Positions 37,801 to 49,225 of a DNA stretch of 64,000 nucleotides are shown here, in pieces. Where the stretch lies: positions 132,034-196,033 of the forward strand of contig VZTI01002064.1 in NCBI GenBank assembly GCA_013397865.1, written 5' to 3'. The stretch comes from Struthidea cinerea. Its lineage: Eukaryota > Chordata > Aves > Passeriformes > Corcoracidae. The notes under the pieces were generated by a model. That model was not told where the DNA came from. It worked only from the letters and a program-made list of their open reading frames with translations, and ran no database searches. Position numbers and translations under genes: made by a program. How positions within the stretch are numbered: the first letter of the stretch is position 1; every line of letters begins with the position of its first letter.

Positions 37801-40349
37801 GTTCATTATGTTCAAACGCTTGGACATGAAAATTGTGAGGTAGAATCAGGTGCCCTTCCGCAGAGGTAACTGCCCTGGTGGAAACAGCCGATGACGCTCA
37901 GGGACTGCAGCGGGAGGTGGGAAGATGAAGGTGCTTGTAACGTGTCCCTGAGCAGCATCAAAGAGAACACATTAATCAAAGTGGGAACAACAAAGGGCAG
38001 AGGGATGACTGATCTGAGAACAACACCGTGTCTTTCCTGCTAGCTGGAGAGTCAAATTGCAGCAGATGTCCTCAGTGGTCACAGACTTTGAAAGGCTGAT
38101 GATGCACAATGAAAGTGGTTGTGAAATGCGTAAATTAAAGTCTGGATGCACAAGTAGCAACGTTGGAAAGAAAATGAAAATGATGGTACCTGATTCTTGA
38201 AGATGTCAGGTGTTTGTATCCCAAGACTGAAACCTTTGGACTTTTCTTTGAAAAGTATTTAAATTTTGCAACTATTTGAGAATTAGGAGAAACACATCAT
38301 CCCTGTACAGCGTTGATAAGGACCTGTTTGGGCTCTGCTGTGGAGGGAATACCCTGGACTTGAACCTTCCATATCCCATAGGCATGGCACAGCTTCACAG
38401 GCTGAAGCTACAGTGATGATTTTCCTTGAGACAGAGAAATTTGGAAATACTCTCAGCAGCCCTTGCACATATCCAATAAATTTGATTAAGAGCTAAAGAA
38501 GATTTCATTATACTAACAATAAGGTCTACAGATTATATTAGTGTACTCTTAGGCAGCATTAATGTCGGAAACAAGAGGCTGGAATTGAGGGCCATCAACC
38601 TGCTTGGCTCCATTGCCTTTTGCAATTAGCACGGGCTAGGGATGAGTACTGAGAAAGCTATTAAGTGTTCTCTTGTTTCTCACAGGCTGGCTTGGAATCA
38701 GGTGCTCCCTGTGGCTGTGGTTTCACTGTCTGTTTGGTGGCTGCAGAGCTACTCCTCCAGGAAAGCAAACAGATGTTCTTTCCTCACACCCAAAATGCTC
38801 CAGTCTCCTTTTTTCAGGTGCCACAGGACTGCAGCAAAACAAGGCAGTTGCTCGTGCAAGATGGTACACTCAGAAACAGAGAGCTGTTTCTTCTGGTCAT
38901 CTTGAATTGGGTGTCTCACAATCTCCGTGTAGAAAGCATGTGAAAATTCAAAGCTCTTATTGCAATAGCTTTCTGGTATGTGCTTCACACAGAGATTAGA
39001 GAGGGCTTTGGAAGAATCAGCAAATAATCAAAAATAGAGTGTCTATGAAAGACACCATAAACTGCAGAAGCCATCTTCTGGCAGGACTGAGGTTGCCAAA
39101 ACCAACCTGAATTGCAATTAAACAGCTACCGCTTCCACCCAGCTCCACAAACATCAGACCGATTTGGGGTTCAGAGACTCCTCGTGGGTTTTTAGAGTTT
39201 CCTCTTCACCTTTTGGGGGAGGCTGCCTCTATTGTGACTTTTCCCCATTCCTTTTCTTTGGAGGTACTCTTTTCTTGTGGCTGCTCCAGTCAGTGAGAGC
39301 TGCAGCATCCCCTGGAGCGGGGATTTGGCAGCTGCACAAGGTGTTGGGGGAGTCCCTGGGCTGGGACTTGCCCAGCTTTACCTCCCCTGCCATATCCCCA
39401 CCATGTGAAGGCACTTCCATCCCTCCACAACCTTCTAACCTCCCCAGCGGAACAAGGACCAGCAGCTCCATGGGGCTGTGGGAAATCAGGAAGGGTCCCT
39501 TTGCCCATGTCATGGGCAAGCCTGAGGAGGCTATCTGCTTTTGTGCTGCAGCAAAGCACAGTGCACCTTGATGGGGGGTTATTTTTGAAGGGGTAGCATG
39601 GCCGTGGGGCTGGTGTAGAAACTCCTGGCTCCATCCCCTGCCCTGTGCTTGGGTGGGAGGTGGTTGCAGGGTGTTGTCTCTCTCTTGTCAGCCTGGCAGT
39701 AGCTTCCCTCCAGAGCATTTTAGGACTGTGCTAATTCCCTAAATTTAACCAGTGATGTCAAAGGCTCATGTTAGCTCCCTGCACGGAGTCCGGTGCCCAC
39801 ACACACTGACATGAACCAGGAATAACTCCACCACCACGTAGATTTGAGTCCTGTCCCAAGGAATAGCACCCAGTGCCCAGTTTCGTAACAGACACCCCTA
39901 AGCCTTCACTTCAGCCACACAGCTGGGGGAAAGGAGACTCTGGGGCTGGGAAAACTCACAGCAGGAGAGCTGGATACAGCTGGCAGTGCAAGGAGAAACC
40001 TCTCAAGGTAAACTGGAAATGGAGTGCTGTTACTTATTGGTGCAGTGGTGGCCAGAGAGCAGGCGTGGGGGTAGCTGTGTTTGGTTTGGCTGCTGAACTG
40101 ACAAATTGGAAGAGGAAAGGAAACAAACTTGGGTGTTTATCTAAATCGATGTTACTTTCTGTTGTTGGTTTTGTCAGTAAAATGACAAAGTAAAGAAGAT
40201 AAAGTTCTGTTCAAAACAAAATGTTGGATGGTGCTGGAGTTGCCTGTCTGACTTTGGGTTATGGCTAAAGGAAAACAAGGGAAACAAAGGGCTCATTTCA
40301 AAAAAATGCTGGATGGGTGGTAGCCCCCCACCAGCTTCCCATCCACCCC
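34899..40349. other. Gene-free stretch; nothing coding recognised
   Basis: Open frames reach 142 codons (39290-39718, -) but overlap equally long ones on the other strand and have no domain. A 17-bp tandem duplication is at 36946-36978. A purine-rich GAGA tract lies at about 36353-36385. GC content rises from about 39100. Confidence 0.5.
36946..36978 (+). repeat. Two-copy 17-bp tandem duplication
   Basis: CTGGATGAAGGGTTTTT at 36946-36962 is followed directly by CTGGATGAAGGGTTTT, a nearly exact second copy. It looks like a recent replication-slippage event. Confidence 0.85.
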
Positions 40350-40662
40350 ACTCCTTCCCTTCCTGTCCCCAAGAGGCAGCAGTGCAGCACCCCACCAGTG
40401 CCCAGGATATGGACTGGCTCCCACCCACCTCCTCCCTGAGAAGTGAAGCCCAGAAAGGCTTTGTTAGGAAAAAGTGTCTGTTTTCAGACAGAATTTGTCC
40501 ACAACATTCTCATCCCATTGCCTGGTGCAACCCTCTCTCTCCATTCGTCTGCTTTTTTGGAGGAGTGCAGTGCTTGCAGCTGGGCAGATGTTTAGCACAA
40601 CACCTTTCCCCCAACAGTTCAGAAGAGCTGGTGAGTAGGACAAGTGGTGTGGAACAGGAGTT
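40350..40662 (+). repeat. Diverged direct repeat, copy A
   Basis: Shares blocks in the same order with 44820-45172. These are AGAGGCAGC...CCAGTG..CAGGATA.GGAC; the nearly identical AAGCCCAGAAAGGCTTT..TAGGAAA and AGTGTCTGTTTTCAGACA; CTGGGCAGATGT.TAGCA; and TTCAGAAGAGCTGGTGAG. Identity in between is lower, so the duplication is old. The plus-strand frame 40313-40702 (129 codons) crosses it, and its final part is similar to the 44954-45346 frame of copy B (SSEELVSR/NSEELVSR, CLxLGRC). I do not recognise the family. Confidence 0.75.
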
Positions 40663-43600
40663 CTGCCATGAAGATGTTTTGGTGGGGCATTGTTGTCTGT
40701 GACGATGGAGTCACTCAGCACTAGGAGGGAAAAGCAGTCCCAGCTGTATGTGGTGTTTTGCTGCCTGGGCAGGGCATGGGTGGGCAGAAGGGCTGAGCCA
40801 AGTTAGCACAAAACATCCATCACCTCTGCATTTCAGTCTGGCTGCAGGCTGGTGAACACCCCCTGGAGCCTGGAGCCCTTCTTGTCTCCCGGAGCTGAGC
40901 TGCAGAGGGTGTGGATAGTGCAGTCTTGGCTTGGGACGTGCAGCATCATGGGAAAGGTGTGGAGAGCTTACCCTGGGAGTAAAACAGTCTCAGCTAAGGC
41001 TGGGAAGAAACACTTTTCGAGCTTTATATCGCTTCCACCCACTGCTGCCCCCCCCTCCCCCAGCTTCACAGGAGGATCAAATCTCATGTTTATGATTTTT
41101 GATGTATTAGTTTTGTTGGAAGAAGACTTAGAGCCCAAGATCATAACCAAAGGGTTAAGGATGTAGGAAGCTCAGGTCAGAGATCTGCATTGAAACAGGC
41201 CAGCTGAGGTCCCACCACTGTCCTGCCCTAACTGCTGATTGCTGCTGCCTCCCAGGTGGTTTTTCCACATGTAGACTAAAAGTTCCAGCCTAAGAAACTT
41301 CTCCTGGTAGAAGTTTTGTTGAAAATGGTGCATTCCTGAAATAATGAAAAAAAAAAAATTAGTTGATATTTTCCAGGAAAATATTGATTTCTCTGGCAAT
41401 TGGGAGGCAGTGAGGTGAGCACAGGGGCCTCATGAGTCCAGGTGTTGGGTGGACAAGGCACTTCCATGGGTAGGGAGCATCCCTGTGATCTCTGTGTGTC
41501 CTGGCCACTGCAGACACAAATGACATGCCTTTGGAAAACTGCAGAGACTGGTGGGCAAGCTCCAGGGCCCAGGAAAAAACAGCAGTGGAAAACCCACTGG
41601 CACAGCCCAAGCCACAGACAGACAAGAATGAGCTGTTACAGCTTGCTCATGGGGAAAAGAGGTAGATTTGGTCTCCTTTGGGCCCCATCCGTGGAATATA
41701 TGCAATGTTTCATCCATCATGAAAAAATCTTGAAGGAAAAGCCTAAATTTTGGTGTTGCAGATAACCCATCTGTACATTCGGTGTGATTCAGTGTCCCTG
41801 TAGGGGAGGAGACGATAGGCTTGCAAGGATGTTTGTTGGGGAGAGACAAGACTGAGAAATGGAGGGAATCAAAGACTGCCATAATTTTTGGGGGGAAACC
41901 TAAATCTAGTGACTTACTGGAAGGAAGAAAAAGGGAAAGGGCAGCCTCTGTCACACCATCTTTTTTGGGAAGAGTCATGGAATTGCTCCATACCCTAGAA
42001 GAAGGTGCCCTCAATTTGCTCAGACCTACTAAGAATGCTTCCAGCATAAGAACAGAAAAAGTCTTGAGAGCAGTTGCTTTCTTTGCAGGAGCAGGAGTCA
42101 GGAAAAAAATCATGTATTTAACAGAATTTAAAGCTTATTCTTCATTTTTCATGGTAGCAAAAAACCCCTCAGCAACCCTCTGAGAAGAGTTCATATCTAT
42201 GATATTTCTGATTAGACAATTGTAGTGGCCAACGTGGGTAGGACTGACTGTTACAGTGAAGTGCCTGGTAAAGCCACAGGAAGGTTTTTTTAGTTTATTT
42301 GGAACGTTACAAACATGTCAGTAATAATGGAGGTGTCTTCTTGGCTATTGAGAAGTGTAGGGCAGTTATTGTGTACCATATAGTAAAAAAAAGAGCAATC
42401 CTCATTCATTTACTTTGTTGCAGCTGGGGGGTCTGCTCTGTCATTTCTTGAAGTCAACAGGGAAAATATTACTGACCTGATGAGGTCTCTCTTTGCCCCA
42501 CACCTGGAGCTGTTTCCATTTGAGAAGTGCTACCACCAATGTTGGATTGCTGATGGATTTTTCAGTAATGGGGATGTGAAAGTAATACCTCCTCAAGGGA
42601 TGATTAAATCACCGGGTGTCTCAGCCTCCAGGATGCAGCTGGACACATCCTGCCAGACGCTGTTCTTCTATAATTGAGCTGATCAGACTTCATTTTATGG
42701 TTGTTCCTCACCGATAGCTCATACCGGTTTCATGGTATCAGTGTTCGTCAGACTCTCTAGTGAATCACCAAAGCAGGGGGTGGATAATTGTTACTTTGGC
42801 TCCTTGCTGAGAGTTTAAATAACATTCACAAATCGAAACCCCTTATTGATACAAAATAAAAGTCTAACGAATTCTCAGGAGGTAACCTGAAAGGAGAGGA
42901 GATGACGATGACGTGCTTCACATTTCAGCTGGAACAAATGCCACTGCAATGCTGATATTTTTCTAGTGGAGTCAGGTTTTTTTCTCAAGTAGCAAGTAGA
43001 CCTGGCTAGAAAACGGCATTTCTCTTTAGTGAGATATTTAGAAATTTCAGCTTTTGGGTTTGTTCTGATGTGGAGCATCAGGTCTTGTCTAGTTTTTAAT
43101 GAGAACCAAAGAGAATAAGGCAGGGACTTGGTGACAGGGAGTCATCCACCACCATGCCTTAGGTAAGACTGATGGCCAAAATCTTGCTCAGTGTAATTAG
43201 CAATGGGGATTATAATTGCACCATCCGCATACCCCGGGGGCATCCCTGGCTCCCCCATGCCAGTGGGTAGAGGGAACCCTGCATCAGGTGGGGCTCTGCC
43301 CTGGATGCATCCAGACCCTCCTGCAACTAGAGAAGGAACCTGCAGAGGATGTGAGGTGAGAAGTGACCACAGCATCCCACCACACAGTTCACAGGGAAGA
43401 GCAAGCAGCCAGGGGAAAACCAGGAGAAAGCAAATGTTGGCTGCATTTCTGTGATCCCACTGGCAAGACGTTAGGTCTGTGTTATGTCTGACTCTATAGA
43501 AGCAGAGATCATCACACCCTCATAAATTGTCACCAGACTCTTGGGTGTAAAGAGACAAAAGAGACTTGTTTCTCTTCTCCCCAGCACCACAGCAGGACTT

Positions 43601-44819
43601 TCACGTTACATTTTATGTGGAAGACATGAGCAAGCTTGCAGCTTACTGTTATCTCAAGGTCCCATTTGGTCTGCTTTTTAATATTGCAGCCTAGCAAAGG
43701 AAGACAAGACTTGATCTTCCCTCGTTCACACATGTGAAGCCATCAATGAGCATCCATCCGTGTGACTGTCCCACAAAGTGTGCCATAAGGCCTGCTAGGG
43801 AATCATCTGAGAACCAGGGCCCCAGGGCCCCCACACCAGCACCTACTGAGAGCCAGCAGCTTTCACTGGCAGAGCTGGGGTTGGGGTGCCCAGTGCTGGG
43901 CTCCTCCAGGGGAGGCGTGCTGGGTGCTGGATAAGCAGGGAGTGAGCGTGGGCTTGCCCTTGGATGGAAAAACACAGGGCTGGGGGAGATTAGAGCTGCG
44001 CACTGGTGAGTCACAGGAAGCAAAGGTGCTGGGTCAGCCCCGAACTGAATGAGGAAGGATTAGGCACCAGACGAGGTGCAGAATGCCATAACCCCTATGA
44101 GAAGTCAGATAAGGAAGGATGGACAAGGCATCCTTTACACAGGCTGCTGAGGTCTGGTTTTGCCATCAATTCCTCCCATCATTACCAACATCACCACCAC
44201 CTTATCACCCTCTTTTCTGCTCATCTGATCCTGGGGAAAGCAATTCAGTGAGAGGCTGGTTGGATTCCCTCTGTATTTTTCTCTTTAGATTTCCAATTTT
44301 GTTTAGCACAGAAAGACAGACTGAAAAGCAGATTTCTCTGAAAAGAGAGCTGTAAATATTTTATGTCTAAGTCAGCCCTCCGGAAAATACTACAGCTTAA
44401 ACTGAAAGTGTTTCCTACCTGCCAGCAGAGATCCTGCCTGAGCCTCAATTGCATTGAAGGATGTATGTGGATATTTGAGCAAAGAAGCTTCCTTGGCCTG
44501 CCCTGTCCTTCACCAGGGAGAAAATTACGGTGATTATGGCTGTGCTGTCTGTCAGGGTCTCAGTGTGACAGAACTCTTCCTCTCTGACTCCCATCACTGA
44601 ATAACCCAGGCACTGCTGCCCATCTCAGCCTGTCCCACAAGTAGCCTTAGACTCCCTACTGCCTGCGCCTGGCCTGGGACTTATCTCTTTCCTACTACGA
44701 GTCACACTTCCCTCCTCTCCCTGGCAAAGGTAACCCAGCACTCTCCCTGAATGAGAGAGCATTACAGGCATGGCGTGGTCCAGACATGGGGATGGGGACA
44801 AACCAGCCCTCAGCCAAGA
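40663..44819. other. Interval between the two direct repeats
   Basis: About 4.1 kb with no recognised gene. It includes the longest open frame of the window (41430-42113, minus, 227 codons), which has no domain I recognise, and an overlapping 120-codon plus frame at 41821-42183. The interval shows none of the hallmarks I would expect of gag-pol-env, so a retroviral interpretation of the flanking repeats is unproven. Confidence 0.45.
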
Positions 44820-45172
44820 AACTCCACTGCTCCTCGAGAGGCAGCTGTGCAAGACCCCGCCAGTGTTCAGGATACGGACAATCTCCCATCCAACCTCACT
44901 CATGCCTGAGCTGCCTTGTGAGGAGAAGCCCAGAAAGGCTTTCCTAGGAAAGAGTGTCTGTTTTCAGACAATTTTCCGACAAGAGAGGGATGGCCTCCCT
45001 CATCCTGTTGACTGGTATGACCATTTGTCTTCATTTGCTCCACTCTTTTGGGGGAGCACCGTGTTTACATCTGGGCAGATGTGTAGCAGAAGACAGGCAC
45101 CATGGTGAAGACTCTTCTCCCACCAATTCAGAAGAGCTGGTGAGCAGGATGAGGAACAAGGGATGGGAGTTT
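44820..45172 (+). repeat. Diverged direct repeat, copy B
   Basis: Second copy of the repeat described at 40350-40662, same orientation, starts about 4.47 kb apart. It is slightly longer because of small insertions around 44970-45120. It ends with the shared GCTGGTGAG, which also resembles a splice donor; whether either copy was ever an exon cannot be told. The frames crossing it (44770-45108 and 44954-45346) have no known domain. Confidence 0.75.
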
Positions 45173-48100
45173 TTATATGGGCACCCAGAGGGACAGCTCA
45201 GGTGGTGTGGCTGGAGAAAGGGCAGGAGGCTGGTGATATCCAGCACCATCCCTTGCCCTCAGCACAGGGTAGGAAGAGAGGAAAAGTGTGGGTTTACCCA
45301 CTTTGTGGCTGAATCTTTCTGCAGCAGACACAATGCAGTGCAATGACTGCTCATCTCTGCCTTGCCCAAGCTCACCCGGGAGCTTGGCTTGGGCTAAAAC
45401 CATCCACTCCATTTGTGTTCGAGGCAGATCGGTGCCTCTGGCTGTAAATCTCCTGGGAACCTCATGACTCACAGCATAAGAGCTGTGGAGTGCCATGAAT
45501 TACACAGCACCGGCTGCTCACCCTCCTGAAGGCAGTTTTGGCTCCCCAGGATGTTTGTGCAGGAGCGGATGAGCCCGTGCCATGGTGGGGCGACCACAGC
45601 CCCGCACAGACATGCCAGGAGGAAGGTAAGAGCGTGCCCTGAGTCAACAGGCCTCGAAAAGCCATTAGGACTTGGTATCCCTGTAATTACAAGCCTACTA
45701 TGTAGGTGTTTTTGTTTGGTTTTTTTTTAGAAAGCTTAACCCAAAGTCTCCATCACACACATGTCCATCAGTTGACTTCTATCCAACCAGTGATTTCTCC
45801 AAGTTTCTCCCATTACAGAGTTGAAGCCTGGTAGCCTCCTCATCCTCCAGGATGGATCCTGGTGCACCAGAACCTCAGGGTAGGAGAGCTTTGACACTGC
45901 CTGTGCTGCTCCTGCTGGTCTACAGCTGTGGTGAGTGAGTTAGGGTGTGAGGATGACCTTGGAACACACCAGCACAGCCAGAGCTCTCTCAGCTCCTCCC
46001 CTGTGCATAGGCACTGGCAAAGCCAGAATTGTTCACTGCTCCAGACACTGGCTGCCACCACAGCCAGCACCGGTTGGCACCATGCAGGCAGTCCCCAAAA
46101 TGCCTCTTGGTGAGAACTTGAATGCTCTTTCCTTTGTGGCCAGAGCTATGCCATTGGAGAAGGTATGGGAATGCAGCGTCTGAGGGTCTCTGTTCCCCGG
46201 CTGATAGCTGATTCTCCTGGACCTCCTGGCTTCCTGAATACACAGGCAGTCTGCAACCCACCTCGTGCCTGGCAGCATCCCAACCTGCTTGCGCTGCATG
46301 AAGGTGCCAAGCACAGCCAGATACTGACGGAGGTCTTAGGCAATGCTGGCCAAAGCTGGAATGGGGTGATAAAACCAAGCCTCAGAGCTGGCTCAAATGC
46401 TGCACAGCATATTTCTCTTTGTCATCCAGTATACAGGGCTGCTTGAAGCCCTCCTGGCCCTGGGAATGGGGGCTGTTTGCCTCCTAGGTGTGAGGTTTTC
46501 TGTCTAACCTGGTAGCTGGAAGCACTTAACAACCAAGCTCAAAATTTTGTATAATCTCCTGAGTACCATAAGCTGTCAAGAGACATGATGGATGGTGATG
46601 GTCTTTCAGGAGATGGAGCAAAAACCAAGATCTATTCACATCTGCTGCAGATGCATGGGCTGCCTATGCTCAAGTGAACTTGTGGAGGTCATGTAGGATT
46701 TGGAGCTTCACGTCTGGGATGTCCTTGTTGTAAATCATATGGGAAAACTGGCCACTCTGAAAAAAGGTTGCAGAGTGTGAACATCTGCTGGAGCCATTCT
46801 CACCATGGTAAGACCATATTTTTCCTTGCAAGAAGGTGGGGTAATCAAGGCCTCCTTCACTGTTTGCTCTTCATTGTCACCCTCATCTCCTCCCATCTAC
46901 TTGGTACAAGTGGCTTCTCTGGAAAGTTAACTTGCATGGTATCCCATTCTCTCACGCTATTTATTCCTCTTCGGAGACTGCCTGAGGTGCCATTTGATCA
47001 TGGCAGATATCCCTTTCCTGGTATCACTTTCCCCGGGTGCTTCTGGCTCAAGGGAAAACCCAAGAAGACACCCACCATCCTTATCAAGATGTAACTAGCC
47101 CAGACACCGCTGCATCACATCATTTTTTCATTCTGTGTCACCGATGACTCAGCCTTCATTAGCAGCAGTCATCAGGGACTATTTCACCCTACGTTTCTTC
47201 CTGGCTAGAGGCCGTCCCATAACCTGTGCAACCCAATGAGCTTCAGATTGTCTCTTCCAGTGCTGTGGTTCCTTTTGAGACTGCGCTGCTCCTTCTCCTT
47301 GGCACTTCCCACGTGTGGTGCTGCAAACTGCTGAGGAAGGTGGGAAGCAGACAGCCCAGCATGTCCGCTAGCTTTGGCATTTTGGACATAGGAATTAGCA
47401 AATCCCATGTTTGAGAAGATCTCCTTGCAGGGCTACTTCTGACTGTCGAGGGATTTAAACAGCCAGTTGGGGTTTTTTTCCCCTCTGCCGTGTTTCCACA
47501 GGTTACTCTCCCATAGATAATTACGTGACTCAGGAAGACAGACACATACCTCGCATACCTGTGGGAACCATAATGCGATAGGTGGTGCAGAGCATTTTGA
47601 AGCTCTTTGAACACACAAGAGCAGCTGAATTCCCGTGACTTACCTACCCAAACCAAAGCAAGTCCAGGCAATGGCTACATAGCTTTTGTGGAGCTCTTAC
47701 CCAACCAAGGACAAACATTTCCCAGGAAAGCTTTGGTCTTGCAGCACCAAGGCACAGATGCTTTTTGTCACCAGAGAAATCACAGGTGTTTTGTCAGGTA
47801 AGGTTTACCATTTCTACTTCACCATTTTTTTTTAGATGTCTGAACTGAGGCTGGAACAGGAACACTTTCTCCTGTGACTGCAAAAAAAAAGGCAGTCACA
47901 TTTTCTGAGAGGTCAGGGAAACAGCACAGAGAAATTATCCTCTCTTAAGTAGATAAGTGATTGTTATGGCTAAAATATCCTGGCAGCTAATTGCCTGTGA
48001 AGATAAGTGGCAGAGCTGAGGCGTGGTGGCATTTGGTTCTGCTAGTTTAGTACAGGCAGCTCTGCAACAGACACAAAAGGAGACACAGGCTTTGCTTCAA

Positions 48101-49009
48101 GTGCTTTAACATTTGAATTGTGGAGTTGCAATTCAATTTGCTGACTTTGGAAGAAAACCAGAGAAGTAAGAAAGAGAAGTTTTATTCCACATGGTGACTT
48201 TGAGGACCTTACAGATCTTAAACTCACCCCAAATCTGTATTGATATGCGCACCCAGCACCTCCTGTACTGTGTCATCAGAGCAGCCGTCCTGCAGCACTG
48301 TGAAGTGAATCCTGGCATCCTGCCCCACCTGTGGGATGACTGGGACAGGTTTGTGAGCAGCTCCTTTGGAACCATTTTGGGGGGTACCCTTGCTCAAGAG
48401 CAAGAGTTTGGCTGAAACGAAAGATACCCTTTTCAAAGGTTTTTCAAGATTTTGTCTGGTTATCTGTGTAGATGGTTGTCCCTAGCTAGAGGTAAGCTAT
48501 TTAAATGAAGTGATGACGTGTAAATAGGAATTTATTTATTGATTTGCCTCCTACCTTTACACCCAAAGGGACATAGAGGATAGATAGGAACTTCTAGTGC
48601 CCATCCCCATCAGTGCAGGTGACCTGAAACTACTCACCTGCCATTATGTCCCCTGAGACCAGACTGGGAAATGAAAAAAGGGCTTTGTCATACAGAAAGC
48701 TTATCAAAAATGCTTTCCTGATTAAAGCTGGGATTCTGTCCCTGAGCCCCTTCCATCTCTGGCCATCCTTGCAGCCCAGAACTGAGTCAGGGGGATGGTG
48801 GCTGTGTTTTGGGGAAGGTTCCCTTTGGAGGAGATTGTGTGTTTCCTGGCTTGTGAATGTTTTTGTTTGTCGGGGTGAGGGGAGCAATACAACTTGCAGC
48901 TTGCCCTGACACGTGCCTGCTGTGTGTAAATCTGCAGCTTTTTATAAAAAGGGCTCCTGTCTTGAGAACTGTGGAGCATTCAAGTGCTTCTTGGCTCTGG
49001 GCTTCTCCT
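45173..49009. other. Gene-free stretch; nothing coding recognised
   Basis: Frames reach 142 codons (47243-47671, -) but overlap on both strands and have no domains. No CR1, LTR or RNA gene recognised. Confidence 0.5.
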
Positions 49010-49225
49010 TTAGCTGTCGTAAGATCAGATTAATGATGTATTAGTTCGAGATAACTGCCATGAGATCATGTAATTAGCTTGTGATCATGCTCTGTGCCAG
49101 TTGGCTGAAACTCGATGCTTTTTAAAAAAACCCTGTTTCAGACCAGCTACAAAAAGAGCTTTTTGATTGATGACATTAACAAATAGCTCATTAGTCACCT
49201 TTTGGGCTAATTAAAGGAGAGCACA
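49010..49225. other. Possible conserved regulatory block (TAAT/ATTA-rich)
   Basis: Contains ATTAATGAT, GTAATTAGC and CTAATTAAAG, plus repeated GATCATG motifs, with no open frame. The density of homeodomain-type TAAT/ATTA core sites resembles vertebrate non-coding conserved elements. This is pattern recognition only; no comparison was possible. Confidence 0.25.

Noticed and set aside
40350..45172. Intact provirus with two LTRs
   Set aside because: The direct repeats lack clear TG/CA ends and duplication, and the interior shows no recognisable gag, pol or env. Kept only as an unexplained repeat pair.
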